The translations under genes and the position numbers were made by a program. A DNA stretch of 64,000 nucleotides, taken from the NCBI GenBank assembly GCA_965116165.1, contig OZ220484.1, positions 2,790,001 to 2,854,000 on the forward strand. Reading direction: 5' to 3'. The stretch comes from Azophilus sp965116165 (GTDB lineage Bacteria > Pseudomonadota > Gammaproteobacteria > Pseudomonadales > Azotimanducaceae). How positions within the stretch are numbered: the stretch's first letter is position 1; every line of letters starts with the position of its first letter. The notes below the pieces were generated by a model. The model had not been told where the DNA came from, ran no database searches, and was given only the letters and a program-made list of their open reading frames with translations. Positions 43,749 to 53,346 of this stretch are shown piece after piece.

Positions 43749-45236
43749 ATGGACACCGAACAATACGCGAGTTGGTTTCGCGCCTCTACGCCCTACATCC
43801 GCGCCCACCAGGGCCGCACGTTCGTCGTTATTCTCGGCGGCGAGGCGATTAGGCACGGCAATCTCATCAATATCGTGCACGATTTGGCCTTGCTGCATGT
43901 GCTTGGCGCGCGTCTCGTTGTCGTGCACGGGGCCCGACCGCAGATTGACGAGGCCCTGCCCGCCAGTGGCTTCCATATCCACCGGGGCGTTGCCCGCCGC
44001 ATTACCGACCAGGACGCGATGCGCACCATCGCCGGCATACATGGCGGGTTGCGCATGGAGTTGGAGGCGCGCTTTTCCACCGGCCTGCCGACCAGCCCCT
44101 TGCACAATACGGAAATTCAACTGAGCACCGGCAACTTTGTGGTCGCCAAACCCATCGGCGTGCTCGACGGAGTTGACCACCGGCTGGCGGGACAGCCGAG
44201 ACGCATCCGTGCCGATGGCATCCGACGGTCTTTGGATACCGGTGCCATCGTGCTGCTTTCACCGATGGGGTATTCGCCGTCCGGCCAGGCGTTCAATCTC
44301 GCCGCCGACGAACTTGCCGAGCGGGTGGCGGTTGCGCTCGGGGCGGATAAGCTCATCGCCTTCGATGAACTGTCTTATCTCGCCGCCGCCGATGGCGGGC
44401 GCTTGGCGAATCTAACCCTCGACGAATTGCGGGAAGCACTTGACCAAACGCTCTCCGAGAACATCTCCGGGTTCGGACAGCCTGGAGGCGATGCGGCGGT
44501 GCCAGGAAGCGAAAGTAGCGCCGGGGTGGCGGGCAAGTTGTCGGAAATGGTGCCAGAACAGCCGTCGTCGGTCGGCGATGCCGTTCGGCAAGCGGCCGCA
44601 TTCGATCAAGGCTTGGGTGATTGGCCCATTGGCGAAACGACCCGACGCAACCTGCGCGCCTTGCTTGGGGCCGTGCGCGGCGGGGTGGCCAGTGGTCAAT
44701 TGGTGGGCTATCGCGACGACGGCGCCTTGTTGGCGGAGTTATTCACGGCGGAAGGTGTCGGAACCCAAATCACCATGGAAGATCGGCGCGTTGTGCGGCG
44801 GGCGACGGCGGGCGATGTGGCGGATATCGTCGAGATCATCCGCCCGCTTGAGGAATCCGGCATTCTAGTGCGGCGCTCGCGGGATCGCTTGGAAAGGGAG
44901 TTGGACCACTTTTTCGTTGCCGAGGTGGACGGTATCGTGGCTGGCTGCTGTGCGCTTCTGCCCGCCGGTAAGGACGCGGAGCTTGCCTGTGTCGCCGTTC
45001 ATCCCGCCCACCGCGGCGGCGTATCCGGCATTGGTCGCAAACTGCTTGCCGTCGCGGAGAAAGCGGCACGGGCCGACGGCTTCGAAACCCTGTTCGCGTT
45101 GACGACGCAAGCGCGGGATTGGTTCGTCGAAAACGGCTTTCAAGAAGCCGACAGCGGCTGCGTACCGCGGCCGCAACAGGCCTTGTACAACTTGGAGCGC
45201 AACCCCAAGGTGCTGGTCAGGTCGCTGCGCTATTAA
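43749..45236 (+). CDS. argA: N-acetylglutamate synthase
   Basis: 495 residues from ATG 43749 (MDTEQYASWFRASTPYIRAH). The N-terminal amino-acid-kinase-like domain shows TFVVILGGEAIRHGN and VVVHGARPQIDEAL. The C-terminal GNAT domain starts near residue 345 (VRRATAGDVADIVEIIRPLE) and has the acetyl-CoA motif HPAHRGGVSGIGRKLL. The enzyme makes N-acetylglutamate as the first step of arginine synthesis. It is about 50 residues longer than the E. coli enzyme because of a Gly/Ser/Pro-rich insert (SGFGQPGGDAAVPGSESSAG) near residue 250. The stop is next to a family A MITE. Confidence 0.92.
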   Translation: MDTEQYASWFRASTPYIRAHQGRTFVVILGGEAIRHGNLINIVHDLALLHVLGARLVVVHGARPQIDEALPASGFHIHRGVARRITDQDAMRTIAGIHGGLRMELEARFSTGLPTSPLHNTEIQLSTGNFVVAKPIGVLDGVDHRLAGQPRRIRADGIRRSLDTGAIVLLSPMGYSPSGQAFNLAADELAERVAVALGADKLIAFDELSYLAAADGGRLANLTLDELREALDQTLSENISGFGQPGGDAAVPGSESSAGVAGKLSEMVPEQPSSVGDAVRQAAAFDQGLGDWPIGETTRRNLRALLGAVRGGVASGQLVGYRDDGALLAELFTAEGVGTQITMEDRRVVRRATAGDVADIVEIIRPLEESGILVRRSRDRLERELDHFFVAEVDGIVAGCCALLPAGKDAELACVAVHPAHRGGVSGIGRKLLAVAEKAARADGFETLFALTTQARDWFVENGFQEADSGCVPRPQQALYNLERNPKVLVRSLRY

Positions 45237-45337
45237 GGAAGGCCTGAGCAATTCGATAGAGCAGCATTGAGCTACTCGTAAGATATATTAATTTTATTGA
45301 ATCGGATGCCGCGACTACAGGATTAATCAGAGGTTCT
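45237..45337 (+). mobile_element. IS5-like MITE, family A, copy 11
   Basis: From GGAAGGCCTGAGCAATTCGA to TTAATCAGAGGTTCT. The left flank is TTAA and the right flank CCAG, so the duplication is not preserved. It fills most of the gap between argA and ilvD, leaving only about 27 bp before the ilvD ATG. Confidence 0.85.
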
Positions 45338-45364
45338 CCAGGAAATTCAGTCGGAAAGTGAGCT

Positions 45365-47035
45365 ATGGCCAACAAACGCCCCTATTCCTCAATCGTCGTT
45401 GACGGCGTCGCACAGGCGCCGAGTCGGGCAATGCTCTATCCGGTGGGTTTTGCCGCTGCGGATTTCGCAAAACCGCAGGTCGGTATTGCCTCCACCTGGA
45501 GCATGGTCACGCCCTGCAACATGCACATCAACCGGCTTGCGGACGCCGCGGCCATGGGCGCGGACGAAGCCGGCGGCAAGAGCGTTGTGTTCAACACGAT
45601 TACAGTTTCCGACGGCATCTCCATGGGGACGCCCGGCATGCGGTATTCGCTGGTTTCCCGCGAGGTGATCGCCGATTCCATCGAGGCCGTGGTGTGCGCT
45701 CAGGGATTCGATGGATTCGTCGCCATCGGAGGCTGCGATAAGAACATGCCCGGCTGCGCGATCGCCATGGCCCGTATTGATCGCCCGAGTGTCTTCGTCT
45801 ACGGCGGCACCATTCAGCTCGGCGCCGAGCGCCGCGACATCATTTCCGTCTTCGAGGCCGTTGGCCAACGGGCCGCTGGACTCATCGACGACGATCAACT
45901 CAAGGAGGTGGAAGCCACCGCCATTCCCGGCCCGGGCTCCTGCGGCGGCATGTACACCGCCAACACCATGGCCTCCGCCATTGAGGCGCTTGGTCTCTCG
46001 TTACCGAACAGTTCGGCCCAGGAGGCGGTATCGGAGAACAAGCGGCGCGACAGTTACAACGCGGGCAGCGCCGTGTTGAACCTGATTGAGCGGGGCATCA
46101 AACCGAGCGACATCCTGTGCCGGGAGGCGTTTGAGAACGCGATAACCGTTGCCATCGCCCTGGAGGGTTCAACCAACGCGGTATTGCATCTGCTCGCCAT
46201 GGCCAGCGCCGCCGAGGTGCCGCTCGAACTCGATGACTTCACCCGCATCGGTGCCCGCGTGCCCGTGCTTGGCGATATGCGTCCGGCGGGTCGATACGGC
46301 ATGAGCGAGTTGATTCAAATTGGCGGCATTCAGCCCCTCATGCAGATGCTGCTCGACGCGGGCTTTCTGCACGGCGATTGTCTCACCGTCACCGGCGCCA
46401 CTCTGGCCGAAAATCTAGCCGGGGTGGCACCCTACCCGGAAGACCAACAGATCATTCGGCCCCTTTCCGATCCCGTCAAACCGGATAGTCATCTCGTCAT
46501 TCTCTACGGCAATCTGGCGCCGGAGGGGGCGGTGGCGAAGATTACCGGCAACGAGGGGCTCGCCTTTATCGGTACGGCGCGCTGTTTCCACGGCGAGGAG
46601 GCGGCCATGGCGGCCATCATGGATGGTGCGGTCGTTGCCGGGGATCTGGTCGTGGTGCGTTACGAAGGCCCCAAGGGCGGGCCGGGAATGCGGGAAATGC
46701 TCTCGCCCACCGCCGCCATCGCCGGCCGCGGTCTCGGCGGACAGGTGGCGCTCATAACCGATGGGCGTTTTTCCGGTGGTTCGCACGGTTTTGTGATCGG
46801 CCACATGGCGCCGGAGGCCTTCGAGGGTGGGCCCATTGCGCTGCTGGAGGACGGCGACAGAATTACCATCGATGCCGAACGGCGCAGGATCGATGTGGCG
46901 CTGTCCGACGCCGAACTGGCCTCAAGACGAGCGGCGTGGCGACCCCCCGCACCCTATGCGGAACGCGGCCTGTTGGCGAAGTATGCGCGCCTGGTGGGTT
47001 CCGCAAGCAGTGGCGCGGTGACGGATCTGGCTTAG
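45365..47035 (+). CDS. ilvD: Dihydroxy-acid dehydratase
   Basis: 556 residues. Iron-sulphur ligands appear in AIGGCDKNMPGCAIA and PGPGSCGGMYTANTM, and the C-terminal ALITDGRFSGGSHGFVIGH is conserved in IlvD/Edd proteins. It removes water from 2,3-dihydroxy-isovalerate and -methylvalerate in branched-chain amino-acid synthesis. The N-terminus (MANKRPYSSIVVDGVAQAP) fits IlvD better than Edd. No other ilv gene is in the window. Its promoter must lie within or before the MITE that precedes it. Confidence 0.94.
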   Translation: MANKRPYSSIVVDGVAQAPSRAMLYPVGFAAADFAKPQVGIASTWSMVTPCNMHINRLADAAAMGADEAGGKSVVFNTITVSDGISMGTPGMRYSLVSREVIADSIEAVVCAQGFDGFVAIGGCDKNMPGCAIAMARIDRPSVFVYGGTIQLGAERRDIISVFEAVGQRAAGLIDDDQLKEVEATAIPGPGSCGGMYTANTMASAIEALGLSLPNSSAQEAVSENKRRDSYNAGSAVLNLIERGIKPSDILCREAFENAITVAIALEGSTNAVLHLLAMASAAEVPLELDDFTRIGARVPVLGDMRPAGRYGMSELIQIGGIQPLMQMLLDAGFLHGDCLTVTGATLAENLAGVAPYPEDQQIIRPLSDPVKPDSHLVILYGNLAPEGAVAKITGNEGLAFIGTARCFHGEEAAMAAIMDGAVVAGDLVVVRYEGPKGGPGMREMLSPTAAIAGRGLGGQVALITDGRFSGGSHGFVIGHMAPEAFEGGPIALLEDGDRITIDAERRRIDVALSDAELASRRAAWRPPAPYAERGLLAKYARLVGSASSGAVTDLA

Positions 47036-47122
47036 GGAAGATCTGAACAATTCGATAGAGCAGCACTGATCTACTCGTAAGCTATTGATTGTATTGACTC
47101 GGATGCCGCGACTACAGAATTA
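47036..47122 (+). mobile_element. IS5-like MITE, family A, copy 12, right end missing
   Basis: It starts GGAAGATCTGAACAATTCGA after TTAG (which contains the ilvD stop) and continues to CGACTACAGAATTAA. The GGTTCC end is lost at the junction with a decayed gene. Confidence 0.8.
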
Positions 47123-47386
47123 AGTGGTGAGCCGGAGTACGATGTGGGCGAGGCGATCACCTGCGAATTGACGCCGCGTCTCGCCAGGAAGCTCCTGTGG
47201 CGGCGCGAGCAGGTACGCAAGTTGGTACGGGGGATCCCGCAAGTGGCTTGGCAGGGTGTTGCGCTGTCGGAACTCGAATACAATCGACACTTGGTTCAAG
47301 GTGCCGATTCGTTCACGGATTTCGGAATCGGTCAGGCCAGTTGGCTCGCACCGAATCAACGCCAACACCCGTTCGGCATTCGTCAT
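47120..47386 (-). pseudogene. Winged-helix-like N-terminus, truncated
   Basis: From ATG 47386 the frame reads MTNAERVLALIRCEPTGLTD and then SEIRERIGT, like the start of small winged-helix proteins that often accompany restriction or defence genes. After that the similarity fades, and the frame ends inside the neighbouring MITE. The function cannot be judged. Confidence 0.35.
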
Positions 47387-47605
47387 GAAGCGAGTTTCGC
47401 ACACATTTCCCTTTTGGCACAGGGCGTCAAGATCGGGACCATAAGGATATGCCGGAAATGTAGCGTGGGCCCGCGGGAACTCAGATCCGCACTTCCACTA
47501 CAGGGCTGTCCCTATAGCATCACATCCTCTAAACCCGCATGCTAGCTGGGACCAAGTCGCGGCGAGATTGTCCGCGGCCAGCATCTGCGGTTGCCCTTCG
47601 GGAGA

Positions 47606-48330
47606 TCAAGGAGCGATGTCCGAGTCCGCCCTCGTGATGTTGATGAATTTCCCGACCGATATTCGCCAAGCCCGGCGAATATCGACGACACCGGGGGCTG
47701 TACGTGTCTCGGGCCTCTCCAGCCACGGATGGCACAGCAACGCGCGAATGCCGGCAAGGCTGATCGGTGCCCGCCAGATCGGCCATCGAAAGGCGAAGCG
47801 ATTGTTTGTTTCATCTTGGCCGCCGAGCATGGTCAATTTCACTTGGCTGCCCCGCGACTTCGGAACGACGGTCAGAACAGAAAGCCCGACCGCGGCAAGC
47901 CGATTGGCACCGTGTTGTGTGGTTTCTTTCGTCTCGGCATCGGTCGGGTCGCGGGCACGCAATGCGTAGCGGACATCTTCGTTGGGATCCCAACGAAAAG
48001 ACTTTGTCTTATCGGGACGCGTCCAGGACGCGAACAGAGCCTCGTGCAGACAATCTGTCTCGGACACCGTGGTCTTGCCATGTCCTTTCCCGCGGTCTGG
48101 AGGGGTTCTCTGTTGCGGAACCGAGGCGAGGCGTTCCGAAAATGCTGGTGCCCTTGACCGAACATCAGACAAAGAGGTGTCGGCTCCGCCTTCTTGCCGT
48201 CTTCTGATACTGCGGCATCGCTGAGGAGGGCTGCCCACAGATCGGCTGCGTAGCGGTTTTCGGTTTTGGCGACTTTCCGCAGGGTTGCGGTCGCATCGGT
48301 GGGAGTGAGCGATTTTGGCGATGTCGTCGG
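47606..48330 (-). pseudogene. Type I (I-G/I-U-like) CRISPR-associated protein remnant, Csb3/Cas8-like
   Basis: Across two frame changes the minus strand reads LTPTDATATLRKVAKTENRY and AADLWAALLSDAAVSEDGKK, then EPTPLCLMFGQGHQHF. Near the end come SFRWDPNEDVRYALRARDPT and GANRLAAVGLSVLTVVPKSR, then FRWPIWRAPISLAGIRALLC. The SFRWDPxEDxRYALR…GANRLA pattern is what I know from the large effector or Csb3-type proteins of type I-G (formerly I-U) systems. The gene is frameshifted at about 48170 and 48000. Family assignment is from motif memory. Confidence 0.5.
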
Positions 48331-48526
48331 CTAGGGCGATTATGGTGCCTTCGGCATGGAGTGGCCGTCCCGCACGGTTTAGCCGGCCGAAACGCTGGCG
48401 GAGGGCATCAAGAGATGCAGCCTGGGTCACGAGGCCGTCGAGATCCAGATCGACGTCGACTTCCAGGCCGGGACGCTCGACTTCAATGCGGGACAGGCGC
48501 TGCTCGACGCTTGACACGGGATACAT
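48331..48526 (-). pseudogene. C-terminal fragment of a Cas3 helicase
   Basis: The frame reads GLEVDVDLDLDGLVTQAASL followed by DALRQRFGRLNRAGRPLHAE. This is the helicase motif V/VI region of Cas3, particularly the I-U-type Cas3 (LxVGVDxDFDxLVTExAPLDALRQRFGRLNR). The helicase core before it and the remainder after it are missing. It is fused by deletion to the Csb3/Cas8-like remnant. No cas1, cas2 or other cas gene is visible here. Confidence 0.65.
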
Positions 48527-48570
48527 CCGGGTGGGCGGCGCTCATCAAATCGGAGGCGCATGGCGGGTGT

Positions 48571-49722
48571 TTACCGTGTTCGCTCGGCGAACCAGGGCAG
48601 GGGATCCCTGACATCGCCATTGTGCCGAATCTCGAAGTAGAGTCCGCTGGTTGCAAGGCCCCCGCTCTGTCCGGCGTGGGCGATGACCTCTCCGCTTTCG
48701 ACCAGGTCGCCACGCTGCCCGACCATCCGGTCGGCGTGTCCATACAGCGTCATATAGCCGTCGCCGTGATCCAGAATCATTAGATTTCCGAATCCCCGCA
48801 TCCAATCCGCAAAAACCACGCGGCCTCGAAAAACAGCCCTCACCGGGCTGCCGGGGTCCGCCTTCATCAGCAGGCCCTGCCACATCAGCCGCCCGTCGGT
48901 CCGCGGTTCGCCGAATCGACCGACCACCAATCCCTCGAGTGGCCAGGGTAGCGAGCCCCGGCGAGTGGCGAATCCGGTGTCGTCGAGATCAAGGGCCCGG
49001 GTTTGCAACTCGGCGATTAGCGCCCGCAATCGTTGCTGGTCCAGCAGCAGCGCCTTGCGCTTGCGTTGCTTGTCCGCAATACCCTTTTCCAGTGCGCCAA
49101 TGAGCGCCTGTCGCTCCGTCCTGTTCCTTTTGAGTTCGTCCTGGCGCAGTATCCGCCGTTGTCGCTCCGCACGTTCGGCAATGCGGCGCGCAGCGAGCGC
49201 CTCCGCGTTGTGCCGCAATTGTGCCGATGCCCGCCGAAACGATTTGTATGCCTCCATGCGGGCATTGATAAGGTGGCGGTGATAGACCAGCATGCGCTCC
49301 GCCCTGGTCGGGTCGCGCTGGTCGAGCAGCAGTCTGAGGAAACCCTCTCCCCGCAGCCGGTAGGCGGCCGCCACATGCCCGCCGATACGGCCCGCCTCCT
49401 GGCTTTGCTTGGCAAGGTGGCCGTTGCGCTCGGCTCGGAGCTCTTCTAGCTGCGCCTCGATCCCGCCCAGTGCGGCATCGCTGGCGGCAACCGCCCCGGC
49501 GGCCTCGGCGACGGCGCGGTCTTTTTCCCGTAGATCCGCAAGCAGTTTCGAACGCTGTTGGTCCGCCTCCGAAAGCCAGGAGTCCAAGCTGTTCAGTTGT
49601 TCGGTGAGCTCGTCGAGCTGCCCCCGAATCTTCCCATCGCCGAAAGCGGTCGGCAAAAGCAGGCCGAGAGCCGCGCCGGCCAAAGCCAAAGCAAGTGGTT
49701 TGCGAGGCGGGCTAGGTTTCAC
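48571..49722 (-). CDS. envC: Murein hydrolase activator EnvC (degenerate LytM/M23 protein)
   Basis: 383 residues: signal peptide (LALALAGAALGLLLPTAFG), a long coiled coil at ~30-240, and a C-terminal M23-like domain (~265-380) ending LYFEIRHNGDVRDPLPW. The LytM zinc ligands are not all kept: MWQGLLMKADPG lacks the first His, while YGHADRM is present. This is as in EnvC, which activates the amidases AmiA/AmiB during septum splitting without being a hydrolase itself. The start overlaps the 3' end of gpmI by 11 bp, the usual gpmI-envC order in gammaproteobacteria. Confidence 0.92.
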   Translation of the reverse strand: MKPSPPRKPLALALAGAALGLLLPTAFGDGKIRGQLDELTEQLNSLDSWLSEADQQRSKLLADLREKDRAVAEAAGAVAASDAALGGIEAQLEELRAERNGHLAKQSQEAGRIGGHVAAAYRLRGEGFLRLLLDQRDPTRAERMLVYHRHLINARMEAYKSFRRASAQLRHNAEALAARRIAERAERQRRILRQDELKRNRTERQALIGALEKGIADKQRKRKALLLDQQRLRALIAELQTRALDLDDTGFATRRGSLPWPLEGLVVGRFGEPRTDGRLMWQGLLMKADPGSPVRAVFRGRVVFADWMRGFGNLMILDHGDGYMTLYGHADRMVGQRGDLVESGEVIAHAGQSGGLATSGLYFEIRHNGDVRDPLPWFAERTR

Positions 49723-51322
49723 GGATGTGGGAATTCGGCGGAAGCGGCGGACGGCTGGCCAACGAACGGCCGGTCATTTCCGCGGGCTGCGCGATGTCCA
49801 TGAGGTCGAGCAGCGTGGGCGCCACATCCCCGAGTGTTCCGCCTTCCCGCAGGGCGGGGCGCTCGGGGCCAATATGGACGAGCGGCACAGGCTCCGAGGT
49901 GTGCGCGGTATGCGGCTGCCCGGAATCCGGATCGTGCATTTTTTCCACATTGCCGTGATCCGAGGTGATGAGCATTTCGCCGCCGGTTGCGGCCAGGGCG
50001 TCCTCGATCCGTCCAAGGCATTGGTCGAGGCATTCCACCGCCGCAACCGCGGCGCGGAAGACCCCGGTATGCCCCACCATGTCGCCGTTCGCGTAGTTGC
50101 ACAGGATCAGGTCGAAGCGTTGCGAATCAATGGCGGCGATGAGGCGGTCGGTAACTTGGTGGGCGCTCATTTCGGGCTGCAGGTCGTAGGTGGCGACCTT
50201 CGGGCTTGGTATCAGGATGCGTTCTTCGCCCGCGAAGGGTTCCTCCCGGCCCCCCGAAAAGAAAAAGGTGACGTGCGCGTATTTCTCCGTTTCCGCGATG
50301 CGCAATTGCCGCTTGCCGAGTTTGGCCAGGTATTCGCCGAGGGTGTTGACGAATTTCGGTGGTTCGAATGCGCAACCGGCGTCGATGTCCTCGGCATAGC
50401 GGGTGAGGGTGACGAAATCGAGCGGGCGGACGAAGCGGCCGCGCGCGAAGCCGTCGAAGTCCGGCGCCGTCAGTGCGCGTGTCAATTGGCGGGCGCGGTC
50501 GGCGCGAAAGTTCATAAACAGCGCGGCGTCGTTCGGCCCCAGCCTCGCCGCCGCCATGCCGGCGGGGCCGATGCTCGTCGGCTGTACGAATTCGTCCGAC
50601 TCGCCGCGTTGGTAGGCGGTCTCAAGGGCCTCCCGGGGTTCTTCGGCGCGAAATTTCGCGGCGCCGTCCACCAGCAGGCGATAGGCCGGTTCGATGCGCT
50701 CCCAGCGGTCGTCTCGGTCCATGGCGTAGTAGCGCCCGGTGATCGATCCGACGCGGCCCACGCCCAATTCCCCCAGCAATCCTTGAGCCTTCTCCAGGGA
50801 GGCCATGGCGCTTTTGGGCGGGGTGTCGCGTCCGTCCAGGAAGGCGTGCAGGTGGATTTGTTTGAGCCCCCGGCCCGCCGCCACCCGCAGCAATTCGAAA
50901 ATCTGCGCCTCGTGGGAATGCACGCCGCCCGGCGACAAAAGCCCCAGGACATGCACTGCGCCGCCGACGTTGAGAACCTTGTCGAACAAGCCGCCCAGTG
51001 CCGGGTTTGTCTCCAGTTCGCCCAGTTCGACGGCGCGGTCGATACGGCTTAAATCCTGTGGAACAACTCTGCCGGCGCCGAGATTCATGTGCCCGACCTC
51101 CGAGTTGCCCATCTGCCCGCCGGGCAAGCCAACATCCGCGCCGGATGCGGATATCAAGGTATGCGGTCGGGTCGCAAGGAAGCGGTCCCAGTTGGGCGTG
51201 CGGGCCGCGGAAATCGCGTTGTGCTCAATGGCGTCCCGGTGGCCGAATCCGTCGAGCACGACGAGCAGGGTGGTCTTTTGGGCGGGTTGGTCTTTCAAAA
51301 TGGTAGTGATTCCGAGTTGCAT
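49712..51322 (-). CDS. gpmI: 2,3-bisphosphoglycerate-independent phosphoglycerate mutase
   Basis: 536 residues. The phosphoserine loop GGQMGNSEVGHMNLGAGRVV contains Ser74. Metal-binding motifs are VVLDGFG near 22, NFRADRARQLT, NYANGDMVGHTG and LITSDHGNVEKM. It interconverts 3- and 2-phosphoglycerate in glycolysis and needs Mn2+ or other divalent metals. ATG 51322 gives a ~15-residue N-terminal extension compared with relatives, so a later start is possible. Confidence 0.94.
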   Translation of the reverse strand: MQLGITTILKDQPAQKTTLLVVLDGFGHRDAIEHNAISAARTPNWDRFLATRPHTLISASGADVGLPGGQMGNSEVGHMNLGAGRVVPQDLSRIDRAVELGELETNPALGGLFDKVLNVGGAVHVLGLLSPGGVHSHEAQIFELLRVAAGRGLKQIHLHAFLDGRDTPPKSAMASLEKAQGLLGELGVGRVGSITGRYYAMDRDDRWERIEPAYRLLVDGAAKFRAEEPREALETAYQRGESDEFVQPTSIGPAGMAAARLGPNDAALFMNFRADRARQLTRALTAPDFDGFARGRFVRPLDFVTLTRYAEDIDAGCAFEPPKFVNTLGEYLAKLGKRQLRIAETEKYAHVTFFFSGGREEPFAGEERILIPSPKVATYDLQPEMSAHQVTDRLIAAIDSQRFDLILCNYANGDMVGHTGVFRAAVAAVECLDQCLGRIEDALAATGGEMLITSDHGNVEKMHDPDSGQPHTAHTSEPVPLVHIGPERPALREGGTLGDVAPTLLDLMDIAQPAEMTGRSLASRPPLPPNSHIRET

Positions 51323-51365
51323 GGGCCATAGGTTGTCAAGAGAATACCATCGCTCCCGAAACCGT

Positions 51366-51394
51366 CGCCTATCCCTTTGATGACCTTGTATAAT
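51366..51394 (+). promoter_or_regulatory. Possible promoter of the rhodanese-secB operon
   Basis: A perfect TATAAT occurs at 51389-51394 in the 325-bp gap between gpmI and the rhodanese gene. Seventeen bases upstream lies only a poor -35 match. The transcript would have a leader of about 250 bases, including a short hairpin near 51472-51488 (GCCGTACCCACATTGTGGGC). Confidence 0.35.
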
Positions 51395-51647
51395 AGCGGT
51401 CGCCGTAGGGAATTTTCGGGCGTGCGCAGGCCACTACAGGCATGACAACGGCAAAGAAATTGGGGCGCCGTACCCACATTGTGGGCGCTTTATGTTGTAA
51501 TTTCGGCTGAGCATAGCCTCCGCTCGGGCTCGAAAATGCCCTGCGTCCCAGGCTCTTGGGGGGGCCGACCCTCCGCCGAGTCGGGTTTCAAGTGGGCGGT
51601 TGGCGGGATTCACCCGCTGCGCGACCCCGAGCGGATATGTAAAAGCA

Positions 51648-52064
51648 ATGAACCAGGTATTCGAATTCATAGGCAACCACCCGATTCTCGTCGCCGCCTT
51701 TGTTTTGCTGTTGGTGCTTTTCGTCAGGAACGAGACGCGACGCGGCGGACGCTCCGTTACGGCCCAGCAATTGGTCGACATGGTCAATCGTGAGAATGCC
51801 CTGGTGCTTGATGTTCGGGACAAGAAGGAATTTGATTCCGGCCACATTGTCGATGCGCTCAACATACCCTTCGCCTCGCTCGATGGCCGCATCAACGAAC
51901 TCAAAAAGCACCACGAACGCCCCATCGTCGTCGCTTGTAGGATGGGCCAGCATGCCGGCACGGCCGGCTCGGTCCTCCGCAAACACGGTTTCGAGAATGT
52001 CTCCCGGCTCACCGGCGGCGTTACCGAGTGGCGCAATCAAAGCCTGCCGGTGGTGAGGGCATGA
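51648..52064 (+). CDS. Rhodanese-like membrane protein (YibN type)
   Basis: 138 residues. An N-terminal membrane segment (residues 11-27, HPILVAAFVLLLVLFV) is followed by a rhodanese domain with VLDVRDKKEFDSGHIVDALN and active-site Cys97 in VACRMGQHAG. The domain faces the cytoplasm and may carry persulphide sulphur; the exact role of YibN is debated. Its position between gpmI/envC and secB is the conserved gammaproteobacterial order, although grxC is missing between it and secB. ATG 51648 is preferred to a longer frame. Confidence 0.88.
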   Translation: MNQVFEFIGNHPILVAAFVLLLVLFVRNETRRGGRSVTAQQLVDMVNRENALVLDVRDKKEFDSGHIVDALNIPFASLDGRINELKKHHERPIVVACRMGQHAGTAGSVLRKHGFENVSRLTGGVTEWRNQSLPVVRA

Positions 52065-52507
52065 CCGCCCAGGTTCGCATCGAGCGCATTTACCTCAAGG
52101 ATGTTTCCTGGGAATCGCCGAGGAGTCCGCAGATTTTCGCCGAGAATTTTCAGCCGGAGGTTCAGGCGGATATCAATACCCGGTCCAACCGTTTGGACGA
52201 TACCCACTACGAAGTGGTGCTCACCCTCACCCTCCGCGCCAAGCAGGATGGCGGCAAAACCGCCTTCATCGTCGAAGTTCAACAGGCGGGGCTGTTTGCC
52301 GTGGAAAACCTCGACGGCGAACTGCTGCAGCGCATGCTGGCCACCCTCTGTCCGAATACGCTTTTCCCCTACGCCCGGGAAGCCATCGACAATCTGATCC
52401 TCAAGGGCGGATTTCCGGCGCCGCACCTTTCCCAGGTCAACTTCGAGGCGCTGTACGCCGAGGCGCTGCGCAAGCGGCAGAGCCAGGGCCCGGAGGTCAC
52501 GCATTAA
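52061..52507 (+). CDS. secB: Protein-export chaperone SecB
   Basis: 148 residues. VRIERIYLKDVSWESPRSPQ, FQPEVQADINTR and FAVENLDGELLQRMLATLCP are SecB signatures, and the tail is FEALYAEALRKRQSQG. It keeps preproteins unfolded for SecA. Its ATG overlaps the rhodanese stop (ATGA), so the two are co-translated. Confidence 0.95.
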   Translation: MTAQVRIERIYLKDVSWESPRSPQIFAENFQPEVQADINTRSNRLDDTHYEVVLTLTLRAKQDGGKTAFIVEVQQAGLFAVENLDGELLQRMLATLCPNTLFPYAREAIDNLILKGGFPAPHLSQVNFEALYAEALRKRQSQGPEVTH

Positions 52508-52588
52508 GAAAGAGGATTATATCGATGGGCATTCGGACCCCAACGGATGGTTGGGCATAGTTGGCGGGATAGTGCGCCCGCACCTTCT

Positions 52589-53346
52589 TCATAAATTCAA
52601 CTCCGCGATTTTGCGCGTCAGCGTGTTCCGTCCCCAGCCGAGCATGTCCGCGGCCTCCATCCGCCGGCCGCCGGTGTGTTTCAGTGCGGCGGTGATCAGG
52701 GTGCGCTCGAAGGCCGGCAGCGCCTCGTCGAGGATGGGCTTTGCGCGGTTTGTGGTCAGTGCCGCGGCGACCCAGTCGGCCAGTGCCTCCTCCCAGGATA
52801 GACTTTGTGGTTGTGGTGTCTCGCCCCCTAGTTCCGGCGGCAGGTCGTCGACGAGTATCCGACGCCCGGTGACCATCACCGCCAACCAGCGGCAGGTGTT
52901 TTCCAATTGCCGAACATTGCCGGGCCAGGCCAGGGCGGACAGATAGTCCAACGTTTCGGCATCGAACTGTTTGGGCTCCCCGCCGATTTCCCGGGTCGCC
53001 CGATCCAGGAAATGCGCGGCCAGCAACGGGATGTCCTCACTGCGGTCGGCCAGCCCGGGCACGTGCACGCGGATGACGTTTAGCCGGTGGAAAAGATCCT
53101 CCCGAAACCTGCCCTTGCGTACCAAGGTTTCCAACTGTTGATGGGTTGCGGCGATGATTCGGACATCGACCCTAATGATGTCGTAGCCGCCGACCCGATG
53201 GAATTCGCCCTCCGCGATAACACGAAGCAACCGGGTCTGCATCTCCATCGGCATATCGCCGATCTCGTCCAGAAACAGGGTTCCTCCGTTGGATTGCTCG
53301 AAGCGCCCAAGGCGCCGGCCCGCCGCCCCGGTAAAGGCCCCTTTTT
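52589..53346 (-). pseudogene. glnG: NtrC (GlnG) response regulator, 5' end replaced by a repeat element
   Basis: The remaining frame begins GAFTGAAGRRLGRFEQSNGG and continues with Walker B TLFLDEIGDMPMEMQTRLLR, the AAA+ part with FREDLFHRLNVIRVHVPGLA and WPGNVRQLENTCRW, and the Fis-like DNA-binding end with TLITAALKHTGGRRMEAADM and GWGRNTLTRKI. The receiver domain, Walker A and everything before GAFTGA are gone, cut by a family B element at 53347. Without a start codon or promoter it is probably inactive. Confidence 0.85.

Noticed and set aside
47144..47545. Plus-strand frame of 133 codons after ilvD
   Set aside because: The opposite strand has a better start and a recognisable winged-helix N-terminus; the plus frame shows no motif.
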